A DNA stretch of 64,000 nt. Origin: Alcaligenes aquatilis (lineage in GTDB: Bacteria > Pseudomonadota > Gammaproteobacteria > Burkholderiales > Burkholderiaceae_B). A program made the translations under genes and the position numbers. This document shows, piece after piece, positions 53,731-63,420 of this stretch. How positions within the stretch are numbered: position 1 is the first letter of the stretch; every line of letters begins with the position of its first letter. The notes under the pieces were generated by a model. It did not search any database and was not told where the DNA came from. It worked only from the letters and a program-made list of their open reading frames with translations. Where the stretch lies: positions 930,001 to 994,000 of the forward strand of contig NZ_CP022390.1 in the NCBI RefSeq assembly GCF_003076515.1. The letters run 5' to 3'.

Positions 53731-55098
53731 TTAGCCCACTTGGAAGTTGCCTTCCGGATAGCGTATGCGGCTGCGTTTGCGCGTGGCCAAGGAGTAAATC
53801 AGGGTCAGCGGGCCGAGTCGACCCGCAAACATCAGCACCATGATCAGGATCTGGCTGGGCATGGAAAGTTTGTGAGTGATGCCGTGGCTCATGCCGGTGG
53901 TGCTTAAGGCCGAGGCTGCTTCAAACAGAAGGCTGGTAATGGGCATGTCCTCAAACAAGGTCAGTAGCAAGACGCTGATGAAGTACAGAGCGCCGGTAAT
54001 CAGAAACAGAGCCAGCGCTTTCTGGACGGTTTCAGGCGCGACGCTGCGGCCCATCAAGACCACTTCTTCACGTTGGCGGATATATGAGCGTACGGCGGCC
54101 ATTAATACAATCAGCGTTCCGATTTTGATACCACTGGCGGTGCTGAGCGAGCCACCGCCAATGAGCATCAGCACGATCAGCATCAACTGGGTGCTGTCGC
54201 GCAGGCTGGCAATATCCATGGTGGTAAAGCCGGCGGTGCGTGTGGCGGCATTTTGCATCCAGGCGGCCAGTGCCTGATCACCCACCCCAAGCATGCCCAG
54301 GGTTTTGGGGTTACTAAACTCCAGTGCCCAGAGGCTAAAAAAACCAATCAGGTTCAGAATCAGTGTGCCCAGCAAGATCACTTTGGTATAGGGCAGCAGG
54401 GTTTGCCAGCGCTTCTTTTGCCCGACATCGGCCAGCACGGTAAAGCCAATCCCGCCCAGGATAATCAGGCCCGACATGGTAATGACTGAAATAACATCCC
54501 CCGAAATCGGGATCAGGGAGTTATGGAACAAGGAAAAACCGGCGTTATTGAAGGCAGTGACGGCATGGAACAGGGCGCGGTACAAGGCCGTGGTCCACGG
54601 TAAATCAATGGTCCAGCGCAGAAATAAAATGGCAGCGGCGATTAATTCAATCAAGACGGCAATTTTGAATACTTGCAAAGCCGTGCTGCGAATACGAGAC
54701 ACACTGGTTTGATTAAAGGCTTCCAATGCCAGCGCTTGCTGGCTGACACTGATGCGCTTGTGCATGGTGATGGCGGCAATGACGGCAAAGGTCACAAAGC
54801 CCATGCCGCCAACTTGCACCAGCAGTGCCAAAACAATCTGCCCAAAGTGCGTTAAGTCCGTGGCAGGATCAATGACCGCCAAACCCGTGACGGTGACCGC
54901 CGAGGTCGCCATGAACAAGGCCTGGAAAACGCCCAGACGGTGTTCGGCCGCTTGTGGCAGGCTAAGCAAAATAGCGCCCAGGATAATCAGGGCCATAAAG
55001 CCCAGAGCCAGTACCAGCGGCGGGCTGGCGCTGAGAGTGCGGGTCTGAGGATTGACCTCAAGACGGCGAGTCAGACTATTGGGTAGCCAGTTGCGCAT
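53731..55098 (-). CDS. ktrB: Potassium uptake channel subunit KtrB (TrkH family)
   Basis: 455 residues with about ten helices in the fourfold M1-P-M2 pattern of TrkH/KtrB; pore regions include the glycine filter in segments such as TSAVTVTGL, AFNNAGFSLF and ATRTAGFTTMD, then STTGMSHGI. Sodium-dependent potassium uptake with the KtrA ring. The length is that of KtrB rather than the longer TrkH. It follows ktrA after 3 nt. Confidence 0.92.
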   Translation of the reverse strand: MRNWLPNSLTRRLEVNPQTRTLSASPPLVLALGFMALIILGAILLSLPQAAEHRLGVFQALFMATSAVTVTGLAVIDPATDLTHFGQIVLALLVQVGGMGFVTFAVIAAITMHKRISVSQQALALEAFNQTSVSRIRSTALQVFKIAVLIELIAAAILFLRWTIDLPWTTALYRALFHAVTAFNNAGFSLFHNSLIPISGDVISVITMSGLIILGGIGFTVLADVGQKKRWQTLLPYTKVILLGTLILNLIGFFSLWALEFSNPKTLGMLGVGDQALAAWMQNAATRTAGFTTMDIASLRDSTQLMLIVLMLIGGGSLSTASGIKIGTLIVLMAAVRSYIRQREEVVLMGRSVAPETVQKALALFLITGALYFISVLLLTLFEDMPITSLLFEAASALSTTGMSHGITHKLSMPSQILIMVLMFAGRLGPLTLIYSLATRKRSRIRYPEGNFQVG

Positions 55099-55101
55099 AC
55101 A

Positions 55102-55755
55102 TCAAACCAGTTTGGGGGCGGCAGTACGAAGAGCTTGCAACTGTCCAAGCAAGATCAGCAGGTCTTTGGCATGCAGGGCAAAATCAGCATCGGGCTGGGT
55201 CGTGGTTTGACCACGACGTTTGACCAGCAAAACCTGCACATCGTCCATTTGCTCGCGCAGCACATCTTTGATGGTCTGCCCATTCATATTCTCGCTGGCG
55301 GTTACTTCCACAATGTAATCGCCATTACCCAGGGTGATGTAGTCGTTGACCATCGGGTAGCTGAGCATTTGGGCAACCCGTATGCCCATTTCTTCTTCGG
55401 GGTGAATAATGCGGTTAACCCCGATTTTGGCCAGAATCAAATGCTGGGCATGAGAAGTCGCTTTGGCCCAGATCGTGGGAACACCAAAACTTTTCAGATG
55501 AACCACACAAACCAGGCAGGCTTCAATATCGGCCCCAATTGCAACCAGAACTACGTCATAATTGTCCAGCCCCAGCTCTTCCAGGGCCTGGCGGTCAGTG
55601 ACATCGGCAATGACGGCACGGCTTAACTGGTCCGCATATTTGTTGACCAATTTGGGGTTTGTGTCCACTCCCAGCACGGAGTGTCCTGTTTTCATGAGTT
55701 CCAAGGCGCAGGCCGAACCGAAGCGGCCTAATCCTATGACGGCGAACTGTGCCAT
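55102..55755 (-). CDS. ktrA: Potassium uptake regulatory subunit KtrA
   Basis: 217 residues: an RCK-N Rossmann domain (~1-130, with VIGLGRFGSACALELMKTGH binding ADP/ATP/NAD) and an RCK-C domain (~140-215). It forms the cytosolic octameric gate of KtrB. Single RCK pair rather than TrkA's two, which supports KtrA. It is first in the ktrAB operon, with the divergent alkene reductase beyond. Confidence 0.92.
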   Translation of the reverse strand: MAQFAVIGLGRFGSACALELMKTGHSVLGVDTNPKLVNKYADQLSRAVIADVTDRQALEELGLDNYDVVLVAIGADIEACLVCVVHLKSFGVPTIWAKATSHAQHLILAKIGVNRIIHPEEEMGIRVAQMLSYPMVNDYITLGNGDYIVEVTASENMNGQTIKDVLREQMDDVQVLLVKRRGQTTTQPDADFALHAKDLLILLGQLQALRTAAPKLV

Positions 55756-55911
55756 AGCTTAGTTGATCCGTTTGATGCTTGAAACAATTTCAAGCCAAAT
55801 TAAGCGTTGATGGTATAAAGGCATATCTGGTAAAAACCCTTATCGGGTATTCCCTTGGGCGCGTGTCGTTTAAGCCCCAGCGGAAACATCAATAGTGGAC
55901 AGTGTAAAACA

Positions 55912-57012
55912 ATGGTTAGTTTGTTTGATCCAATAAAATTGGGTGATATTGAACTCCTGAACCGCATCATCATGGCGCCCATGACACGCGCGCGCGCCTC
56001 GGAGGGCCGTATGCCCAATGATTTGATGCGTATGTACTATTGTCAGCGAGCCAGTGCGGGGCTGATTGTAGCCGAAGCGACCTCGGTATCGCCGCAGGGC
56101 GTGGGCTATGCCCACACGCCGGGCATCTGGAGTCGTGCTCAGGTCGATGCATGGCGCACGATTACAGAGGCGGTACATGCCAAGGGTGGTCGAATTGTTC
56201 TGCAATTATGGCATGTGGGGCGTGTCTCTGATCCAGAGTTTCTAAATGGTCAAATACCGGTTGCGCCCAGCGCGATTGCCTGCGAGGGTATGGTCAGCCA
56301 CTTAAGTCCTGAGCGTCCTTTTGTGGTGCCTCGCGCTTTGCGTAGCGAAGAAATCGCCGACATCGTGGATGATTTCTCCGTTGCGGCTCAAAATGCGCTC
56401 AGTGCCGGTTTCGATGGGGTTGAGATACATGGTGCCAATGGCTATCTGATCGATCAGTTCCTGCACGACGGCTCTAACACCCGTACGGACGCTTACGGTG
56501 GTTCTATTGAAAACCGGGCGCGCTTTCTGTTGGAAGTTGTGGATGCCTGTGTGGCCATTTGGGGTGCCGGTCGAGTCGGTGTGCATTTATCCCCGCGCGG
56601 TGGTTTGCACGGCATGAAGGATTCTGATCCAGCCCGTTTGTTCTCTTATGTGGCGTGTGAGCTGGATCGACGTGATATTGCCTTCTTGTTTCTGCGTGAA
56701 AGCCCGGCTTCGGACAGCTTATTGCCCATGATCAAATGTCAGTTTGGCGGCGCGATCATCGCCAACGAACATTTTGATTTCCCCACTGCACAGACCACTT
56801 TATCCAAAGGCATGGCAGATGCCGTGTCGTTCGGTAAGGCTTTTTTGTCTAACCCGGACTTGCCCTTGCGTTTGCAGTTGCGTGCTCCCTTGAATGGCTG
56901 GGACCCGGGCTCTTTTTATACCCAGGGGCCCAAAGGTTATACGGATTATCCGTTCTTGAAATCCAGCCCTGAATGGGATCAGCCTGTCGATGAGGATTTG
57001 CAGACACATTAA
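55912..57012 (+). CDS. Old Yellow Enzyme family FMN ene-reductase
   Basis: 366 residues from ATG 55912, matching the OYE start (LFDPIKLGDIELLNRIIMAP). FMN and substrate features are the Thr in PMTRARA, the LQLWHVGR segment and the His/Asn/Tyr set in VEIHGANGYLIDQFLHD, followed by TDAYGGSIENR. These reduce activated C=C bonds with NAD(P)H. NemA-like by sequence style. It has its own terminator. Confidence 0.92.
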   Translation: MVSLFDPIKLGDIELLNRIIMAPMTRARASEGRMPNDLMRMYYCQRASAGLIVAEATSVSPQGVGYAHTPGIWSRAQVDAWRTITEAVHAKGGRIVLQLWHVGRVSDPEFLNGQIPVAPSAIACEGMVSHLSPERPFVVPRALRSEEIADIVDDFSVAAQNALSAGFDGVEIHGANGYLIDQFLHDGSNTRTDAYGGSIENRARFLLEVVDACVAIWGAGRVGVHLSPRGGLHGMKDSDPARLFSYVACELDRRDIAFLFLRESPASDSLLPMIKCQFGGAIIANEHFDFPTAQTTLSKGMADAVSFGKAFLSNPDLPLRLQLRAPLNGWDPGSFYTQGPKGYTDYPFLKSSPEWDQPVDEDLQTH

Positions 57013-57040
57013 GCCTGTCTGCGAGGACATCGCCGGAAAT

Positions 57041-57069
57041 AAAAAAGCCCGTATCAAACGGGCTTTTTT
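57041..57069 (+). terminator. Terminator of the ene-reductase gene
   Basis: Stem AAAAAAGCCCGT / ACGGGCTTTTTT with a 5-nt loop. Confidence 0.9.
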
Positions 57070-57192
57070 AGTGCGCTTCTTTTCAATCCGATAGCCGTTT
57101 GGGAACCAGCTACCGTCTTTGAATGGCTGAGTGCTTTACGTGAAGAAAGCTCGTGGCGGCCCATTCATGCCAAGTCGTATTGCCCTTGGCGT

Positions 57193-57612
57193 TTAGCTAC
57201 CGCGTACTACCCGAAATGTGGCTGCTGCTTTAACCAGCAAGCGTTCTTTCTCATCGTATCCGCCCCCTTCGCAGTAAGCGGTATCGCCTTCCAGATACAG
57301 GCATTGGGCCTTGAACCAGACATCGCCCCGCGCAGGCAATAGAAACTGCGAGTTCATGTCTATGGTGGCCATGCCCGAGCCAGGGCGTTGAGCCCGTGCT
57401 GCGGCGCTAAGGGTAAAGTCCAGAATCGCCATCAATGTCCCCCCGTGCACATCAGCACGGGAGTTGGCATTACAGGCTTGCCAGGGCAGGAAGGTGATCA
57501 CCTCCTGCTCGGTGCTGCTGACCGTTTGCAGGCCCAGGTGCTGCATGAGAGGGATGTGAGTGCCGAAAAAATCCTGTTTGGGCTGCGCCCGTTCGGCCTG
57601 CCAATGCTTCAT
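57193..57612 (-). CDS. PaaI-type hotdog thioesterase
   Basis: 139 residues, a single hotdog domain with ANSRADVHGGTLMAILDF carrying the HGG loop, and the C-terminal strand GDTAYCEGGGYDEKERLLV. Such enzymes hydrolyse aromatic or short acyl-CoA thioesters. Its start overlaps the upstream YqeY-type stop by 4 nt (ATGA). Confidence 0.85.
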   Translation of the reverse strand: MKHWQAERAQPKQDFFGTHIPLMQHLGLQTVSSTEQEVITFLPWQACNANSRADVHGGTLMAILDFTLSAAARAQRPGSGMATIDMNSQFLLPARGDVWFKAQCLYLEGDTAYCEGGGYDEKERLLVKAAATFRVVRGS

Positions 57613-58070
57613 GGGTTCAGTTTTTGCTTCACTTGAGCGGAAACCTGGGACATATCAGCACGGCCTGCCAGCTTGGCTTTGACCAAACCCATGACCTTGC
57701 CCATCAGTGCGGGACCTTGGGCGCCTTCGGACTGGGCCTGGGTAATGGCGTCGGCAATGACAGCATCAACTTCAGCACTGTCGGCTTGCTGAGGCAGGTA
57801 TTCTTGCAGAATCAGCAATTCGGATTTTTCTTTCTCGGCGCTTTCGGTACGACCTGCAGACTCAAAAGCCTGAATGGATTCGCGGCGCTGTTTCACCTGC
57901 TTTTCAATGATGCTGGTTACTTCGGTATCGCCCAGCTCGGTACGTTCGTCCACTTCGCGTTGTTTGATCGCGGCTTGCAGAAAACGCAAGGTCTCCAGAC
58001 GTCCGCTATCGCGAGCGCGCATCGCCGTTTTGATATCTTCAGCTAAACGGGTTTTGAGTGTTTGACTCAT
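57609..58070 (-). CDS. GatB/YqeY-domain protein
   Basis: 153 residues from the ATG behind AGGAACC. The YqeY pattern is clear: KTAMRARDSGRLETLRFLQA, KQREVDERTELGD and QEYLPQQADSAEVDAVIADA, ending GLVKAKLAGRADMSQVSAQV. The domain occurs alone or at the GatB C terminus and may bind tRNA; the free form has no settled role. Confidence 0.9.
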   Translation of the reverse strand: MSQTLKTRLAEDIKTAMRARDSGRLETLRFLQAAIKQREVDERTELGDTEVTSIIEKQVKQRRESIQAFESAGRTESAEKEKSELLILQEYLPQQADSAEVDAVIADAITQAQSEGAQGPALMGKVMGLVKAKLAGRADMSQVSAQVKQKLNP

Positions 58071-58134
58071 GGTGGTTCCTGGTTGAACGGGCAAAGCCAT
58101 AGTTTAACGCAGGGTGAGGTGGGGAAAAATCCGA

Positions 58135-61100
58135 TTATTGAAAATCTCGACTACGTGCAAGCAGATGACCAATCAGATGATTCATGGATACCAAACGGCG
58201 GGCAATCAAATGGCAAACGCTGCCATCGCGCTGCCAGATACCATAGACCCCCAGCAGACGAGATTGAAGCAAGGCCTGGGATTGCTCCTGGGCCAGTTCT
58301 TCGCGCACGATGACATTGACACTGCCGGTTTCATCTTCCAGCGTCACAAACACGGTGCCTTTCGCGGTGCCGGGGCGTTGACGAGTGGTGACCAACCCAC
58401 AAGCCCGTGCCAGACGCCGATCCGGGCAGGTTTGATTAAGCTGTTCTGCCGTTGAGAATCGCAAGGGGGCCAACTGTGTGCGTAGCAGGGACAAAGGGTG
58501 GTGGTTCAGGCTCAAGCCCACGGCTTGATAGTCGCTTAATACCTCCAGTCCCGCAGTGGCACGCGGCAGATCCGGGGTTTGATCCGGCGTTTCAGCATGG
58601 CTCAGCAATCCTGCCTGGCTGGGACGTCGGGCATCCCAAACGCTGTGGCGGCGTTGACTATAGGCACTGCGCAAGGCATGGGCCTGGGCCAACGCTTGTT
58701 GATCGTGGGCTGACAGAGCCAGCTCCTGGCGCAAGCAGGCCAGATTCAGCAGACGTTCCGGGTGGCTTTGCCGGTAACTGACGATGGCATGCGCCCCTTG
58801 TTCGCTCAAACCCTTGACCATGTGCAAGCCCAGACGTACCTGGCGTGGGCTGCCAGGCTTGGAGCAGACATGGCTGTCGTACAGGCTGTATTGCACATCA
58901 ATGGGCAAGACCTGTACGCCGTGACGACGCGCGTCCTGGACTAACTGGCTGGGGCCGTAAAAGCCCATGGGTTGGGAGTTCAGCAAGGCAGCCAGAAAGT
59001 GATCCGGGTAACGTGCTTTCAGATAGGCGCTGAACCAGGCCAGTTTGGCGAAGCTGGCCGAGTGGCTTTCCGGAAAGCCGTATTCCCCAAAACCGCTGAT
59101 CTGGTCGAACAGGCGCTGGGAAAATTCGGGATCATAGCCTTTGGCGGCCATGCCATCGAGCAGCTCCTGCTCAAAAGGCCCCAGGCCACCACGACGACGC
59201 CAGGCGGCCATGGCTCGTCGCAAAGCATCGGCCTTATCTGCCGAGAAACCTGCCGCCTCCATGGCCAGCTCCATAGCCTGTTCCTGAAAAATAGGTACGC
59301 CCAAGGTACGTGCCAGCACATGGCGAATTTCGGGGGCGGGGTAGTCGACTTTGCGGTGGTCGCGGCGACGCTCCAGATAAGGATGCACCATGCCACCCTG
59401 AATGGGGCCGGGGCGCACAATGGCCACTTGCACGACCAAGTCGTAAAAACACGTGGGCCGCAGACGCGGCAACATGCTCATCTGGGCGCGGGACTCGATC
59501 TGGAACACGCCGATGGTGTCGGCCCGTCGTATCATGCGAAAGGTTTTGGCGCTTTGCAAAGGAATGTCCTGCAAGTGGAACGGTTTGCCTTTTTGTTGGC
59601 TGATACTGTCCAGGCAACGGCGCAAGGCGCTCAACATGCCCAAAGCCAGAATGTCGACTTTCAGCAGGCCCAGCACATCCAGATCGTCCTTGTCCCATTG
59701 CACAACGCTGCGCCCCGGCATGGCTGCGTTTTGAATCGGCACCAGCCTGTGCAAGGGCGTTTGTGAAATCACAAACCCGCCTGGATGCTGGGACAGATGA
59801 CGCGGAAAGCCCATGAGCTGGCGGGTCAAGGACAGCCATTGATGTGCTTGTTCGGGTGGGCATTGAGGAAAGCGCGCAAAGACCTCATCTTGAATGCGGG
59901 TGTCGTTAAGCCAGGCGCGGTCACATTGAATCAAGGCCTCGACCAGGGGTTGAGGAATGCTCAGTGCCTTGCCGGTATCGCGCAAGGCACTACGGCGTCT
60001 ATAGGTGGTGATGACTGCGGTTAAGGCGACCCGTTGTCGGCCATATTTGCGGTAAATGTACTGAATGACTTCTTCGCGGCGCTGGTGTTCGAAGTCCACA
60101 TCAATATCGGGCGGTTCCGCTCGCGCCCGGCTAATGAAGCGAGCAAATAAGGTGTGGCTGCTGGCAGGATCGACTTCGGTAATGCCCAGGCAATAGCATA
60201 CGGCCGAGTTGGCGGCCGAGCCTCGGCCCTGGCACAAGATTCCCTGGCTGCGCGCGTAGCTGACGATGTCGTGCAAGGTCAGAAAGTAGGACTCGTAGCC
60301 CAGGTCTGCAATCAGGCTCAGCTCTTGCTCCAGACGCGTGCGCAAATGGTCGCTGATCCCTTTGGGATAGCGTCTTTGGACACCACGCTCGGTTTCCTGT
60401 CGCAGATATTCAATGCCACTGAGGCCAGGAGGCACAATCTCGACCGGGTACTCGTACTTGATTTCGCTTAAACAGAACTGACACAGCGCCTGGATGTGAT
60501 CGGTGGTCTCACGCAGTTCGGCGGGGTAGAGATTGGCCAGTTGGAAGCGACTGCGTAAATGATGCTCGGCATTACCGGCCAAGGACCAACCGCATTCCTG
60601 CACGGGCGTTTTCAGGCGTATGGCAGCCAAGGTATCGTGCAATGGTTGGCGAGAGCGCACATGCATATGAACGCCTCCCAAAGCGGCACAAGGTACGCCA
60701 GACTCCTGCGCTGCCAGCCTGACGGCACGTAAGTGCTGCATGTCCTGATCGCGTCTATGCAGACTGATGCCTAAAAACAGGCGGCCTGCAAACAGCTCCA
60801 ACAGCCGCTGTGTGTGAAGGTGGATGTGCTCGCGATCCAAGCCATAAGCGGGTTTGTAAATGACCAGACAGTCCGGCAAAACGTGTTGTTGTGAGCCTTG
60901 ACGGGCTTGCTGCAAAAAAGACCAGTCAATCGAGGCTTGCTGTTTTAAGTCCAGAGACTGGTGCACGTGTGAGATGAATTGGCAGAGATTGCCATAGCCC
61001 TCTTTGTTGCGCGGCAAAATCAGCAGCTCATGGGCCTGAGTAGCGTCGCCAGTCATGCTTGTGGAATGGGTGTTTGGTGGGTTCGCCGGTTCCCACACGC

Positions 61101-61332
61101 CTGTAAAGCAGAATCGGCTTCCCACCAGCAGGCGAATTTCCGGATGCAGCTTGGCCTGCGCATAGGCGCGTACCACACCGGCCATGGAGGCGTAATCGCA
61201 TAAGGCCAGCGCCTTGTAACCTAGCTCGGCGGCTCGGCTGACCAGCTCTTCGGGGTGGGACGCACCATTCAGAAAGCTGTAGTTGGACAGGCAGTCCAGC
61301 TCTGAGTACAGCAGGTCTATATGGGATTTCAT
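58135..61332 (-). CDS. dnaE2: Error-prone DNA polymerase DnaE2 (ImuC)
   Basis: 1065 residues from the ATG that overlaps the imuB stop; the 41-residue longer frame lies inside imuB. PHP-like N terminus (LDCLSNYSFLNGASHPEELV, metal residues partly replaced), catalytic PPDIDVDFEHQRREE in the C-family palm, HLSQHPGGFVIS, helix-hairpin-helix (LRLLGL-type region near the end) and an OB fold. It carries out mutagenic bypass synthesis during the SOS response together with ImuA and ImuB. Last gene of the operon. Confidence 0.95.
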   Translation of the reverse strand: MKSHIDLLYSELDCLSNYSFLNGASHPEELVSRAAELGYKALALCDYASMAGVVRAYAQAKLHPEIRLLVGSRFCFTGVWEPANPPNTHSTSMTGDATQAHELLILPRNKEGYGNLCQFISHVHQSLDLKQQASIDWSFLQQARQGSQQHVLPDCLVIYKPAYGLDREHIHLHTQRLLELFAGRLFLGISLHRRDQDMQHLRAVRLAAQESGVPCAALGGVHMHVRSRQPLHDTLAAIRLKTPVQECGWSLAGNAEHHLRSRFQLANLYPAELRETTDHIQALCQFCLSEIKYEYPVEIVPPGLSGIEYLRQETERGVQRRYPKGISDHLRTRLEQELSLIADLGYESYFLTLHDIVSYARSQGILCQGRGSAANSAVCYCLGITEVDPASSHTLFARFISRARAEPPDIDVDFEHQRREEVIQYIYRKYGRQRVALTAVITTYRRRSALRDTGKALSIPQPLVEALIQCDRAWLNDTRIQDEVFARFPQCPPEQAHQWLSLTRQLMGFPRHLSQHPGGFVISQTPLHRLVPIQNAAMPGRSVVQWDKDDLDVLGLLKVDILALGMLSALRRCLDSISQQKGKPFHLQDIPLQSAKTFRMIRRADTIGVFQIESRAQMSMLPRLRPTCFYDLVVQVAIVRPGPIQGGMVHPYLERRRDHRKVDYPAPEIRHVLARTLGVPIFQEQAMELAMEAAGFSADKADALRRAMAAWRRRGGLGPFEQELLDGMAAKGYDPEFSQRLFDQISGFGEYGFPESHSASFAKLAWFSAYLKARYPDHFLAALLNSQPMGFYGPSQLVQDARRHGVQVLPIDVQYSLYDSHVCSKPGSPRQVRLGLHMVKGLSEQGAHAIVSYRQSHPERLLNLACLRQELALSAHDQQALAQAHALRSAYSQRRHSVWDARRPSQAGLLSHAETPDQTPDLPRATAGLEVLSDYQAVGLSLNHHPLSLLRTQLAPLRFSTAEQLNQTCPDRRLARACGLVTTRQRPGTAKGTVFVTLEDETGSVNVIVREELAQEQSQALLQSRLLGVYGIWQRDGSVCHLIARRLVSMNHLIGHLLARSRDFQ

Positions 61333-62612
61333 CCAAAGACTCCGTGCAGGTACCAGGCATGTTCCTGGCTCAAGTCCCGATAAACCCAATACAAGCGTCC
61401 TTGCGGACACAAGGCGATAAAGTAGTCCCGTTGCTGATGTCCGGAGCCGCTCCACCAGCCTGTCTGTACCCGTTCCGGGCCTTGAACCAGGCGTAGGCGC
61501 TGATTATCCAGAAGCGGGGATTGCTGATCGTGTTGTAAAGGCTGAGCCGGGTCCAGCATCCAGCAAGGACGTTGCAAAGTTGGATGACTGGTCTTGGGGG
61601 GCTGACTGCTGGACAAGGACAGCCATTGATTCGCTTGTTCAGGCAAATAGCTGGCTTGGGCGGCAGGCATCAAAATCTGTTCAGCCCCTAACCTGGCTTG
61701 TAAACGCTCCAGAAGTTGCTGGTCTTGCTCTTGCCAATGGCGTGCATCGGGAAACAAGCCGCTGGCATGAGTTTGGCGAGGATGCAGTTGTTGAGCCTGC
61801 AGCACCAGGCTTTGTACAGCCGCCTGCAATTGCAGTGGCTGGAACTGTTCTTGCCATACTGGCAGAAAGTCCTGGCTGCGCCAGCAGGAGCGGGCCATCT
61901 GTAATTCCAGGCGGGTGGCGGTGGGGTAGTCCTTGTATCGTTCCGTATGCAGTACCAGTTCCAGACGTCCGCAGGCCAGTTGATATTGATTCAGCCAGGC
62001 CTCCAGTTGGATCAACAGGCGGTTTAACGCCCGCAAGATGGTGGGTTTGTGATTGGACGGGGCATCCATCTCCTGTTTGCGTGTAAATTGCGGGGCCGTA
62101 TGCACCCATTCCAAGGCCCAGCTTTGTGTGCCGTAGGCTTGGTCCAATTGCAAAAGTAGGGCGCGCAACCCACGCTGGGACAGTCCATCACGGGGCAGTT
62201 GATGTAACTGGCCCAGGGTATGGCAGCCCAGACTATGCAGCCACTGCAACTGGTCAGCGGGTGGGGCCAGCAAGTGGATAGGAAGCGGGTTCAAGCAGGC
62301 TGGTAAACGGCGGACGCAACGGCGCTGCTTGTGGTTGGACAAAGCCAGCAAGCAGGCGGCGCGGGCAGTCGGCGCCAGGGCCAGACAGGGCTGGGGGACA
62401 AGAGGGGACAAATCAGCCCGAACCTGTTGATACAGACGGCGTAAGCCACCAAACAGCCGGATGCTGGCACGGATATTCAATACCCATAAATGGGTTTGAA
62501 CCTGTGCCAGTTGAGGGCTGTAGCGCAGCAAAACCGCTTGGATACCGTCCTGCTGCTCGGGATTGGCCTCAGGCGTAAGCAGGCTCTGGGGCAGTCGCAG
62601 GCATAGGTACAT
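61329..62612 (-). CDS. imuB: Y-family polymerase-like protein ImuB
   Basis: 427 residues of the inactive Y-family ImuB type. The palm acidic residues normally found near the N terminus and before the LFGG motif are missing (WVLNIRASIRLFGGL), as expected for ImuB, which acts as a hub joining DnaE2 to the sliding clamp. The C-terminal region ends in the ImuB-specific part (ALCPQGRLYWVYRDLSQEHA). It overlaps imuA by 44 nt and dnaE2 by 4 nt. Confidence 0.92.
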   Translation of the reverse strand: MYLCLRLPQSLLTPEANPEQQDGIQAVLLRYSPQLAQVQTHLWVLNIRASIRLFGGLRRLYQQVRADLSPLVPQPCLALAPTARAACLLALSNHKQRRCVRRLPACLNPLPIHLLAPPADQLQWLHSLGCHTLGQLHQLPRDGLSQRGLRALLLQLDQAYGTQSWALEWVHTAPQFTRKQEMDAPSNHKPTILRALNRLLIQLEAWLNQYQLACGRLELVLHTERYKDYPTATRLELQMARSCWRSQDFLPVWQEQFQPLQLQAAVQSLVLQAQQLHPRQTHASGLFPDARHWQEQDQQLLERLQARLGAEQILMPAAQASYLPEQANQWLSLSSSQPPKTSHPTLQRPCWMLDPAQPLQHDQQSPLLDNQRLRLVQGPERVQTGWWSGSGHQQRDYFIALCPQGRLYWVYRDLSQEHAWYLHGVFG

Positions 62613-63306
62613 GAGACGGAATGGCCGTTGGCGGCATCAAGATGTGGTGGGGCGCTAAGGCAATGCTGTCCTTGCAAGGTGGGCCCCGACGTTTGCGAAT
62701 ATGGACATCCAACCAAGGCTGTCCTTGTTGGTCTTGTCGAGTCTGAAGATCCAGACGTAAAAGGGCTGGGCTGTTGGCCTGACTGTGCGCCGGACGCAAA
62801 CAAAAAAACAGGCTGTCGCTTTGGTTGGCTAATAGCTGCAACTGGCGTAAGGAGGCGAAAGGCACGTGAGCAGGTAACCAACTTAATACGGCAGCGCAAT
62901 GGCCGTGACGTAAGGCCTGGGCGCTGGCCCACAAGGTGTCGTTCAGGTGTTGGCTGCGTATCCAGATCAAGCGGGCGGCTAACGCGTTTTCTGATGTAGC
63001 GCTTTGTCCCGTCGTGGCAGAGGTGCCGCGCCATCGTTGTTGCATGGGCTGATAGGGCGGCGCAACTAAAATACGCAATCGTTCTGCAGGCAGGGTGTTC
63101 AAGGCTGGCAGTAATAAGGATAAGGCACTGCTGTCCTGTGGTGCTTGCAGCTCGATCAGGCTGCCGATAGGCCAGCCTCCTCCTGGTAATTCAGCATCCA
63201 GAGCGTCAAAGCCGCTGGACAGGCAAGAACCTGCGGCATGCGCATAATGCTTGCCCGTCCACAGGGAGGGATGGAGGTCTAAAAGGGAACGAAGTGCGCT
63301 TGCCAT
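62569..63306 (-). CDS. imuA: SOS mutagenesis protein ImuA
   Basis: 245 residues, a RecA/SulA-like protein: SGFDALDAELPGGGWPIGSL, LLLPALNTLPAERLRILVAP and VPFASLRQLQLLANQSDSLF. ImuA works with ImuB and DnaE2 in induced mutagenesis, probably interacting with RecA. It is the first gene, with CAGGAG before its ATG and a LexA box 17 bp upstream. Confidence 0.9.
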   Translation of the reverse strand: MASALRSLLDLHPSLWTGKHYAHAAGSCLSSGFDALDAELPGGGWPIGSLIELQAPQDSSALSLLLPALNTLPAERLRILVAPPYQPMQQRWRGTSATTGQSATSENALAARLIWIRSQHLNDTLWASAQALRHGHCAAVLSWLPAHVPFASLRQLQLLANQSDSLFFCLRPAHSQANSPALLRLDLQTRQDQQGQPWLDVHIRKRRGPPCKDSIALAPHHILMPPTAIPSHVPMPATAPEPAYA

Positions 63307-63323
63307 AGGTGTGCTCCTGATTG

Positions 63324-63358
63324 CTGTATAAATATACAGTAAATTTGTTTGTCAGCAA
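63324..63358 (-). promoter_or_regulatory. SOS promoter with LexA box for imuA-imuB-dnaE2
   Basis: CTGTATAAATATACAG (63324-63339) is a perfect CTGT-N8-ACAG LexA box. On the minus strand it covers the -10 TATATT (63331-63336), 16 bp from the -35 TTGCTG (63353-63358). LexA bound here would shut the operon until DNA damage. Confidence 0.9.
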
Positions 63359-63420
63359 ACCAGGAGTCGGTTTCAAGGCAGAACTTTTATATACTGTGAC
63401 CTTCTGTTTGACTCTCTCGC

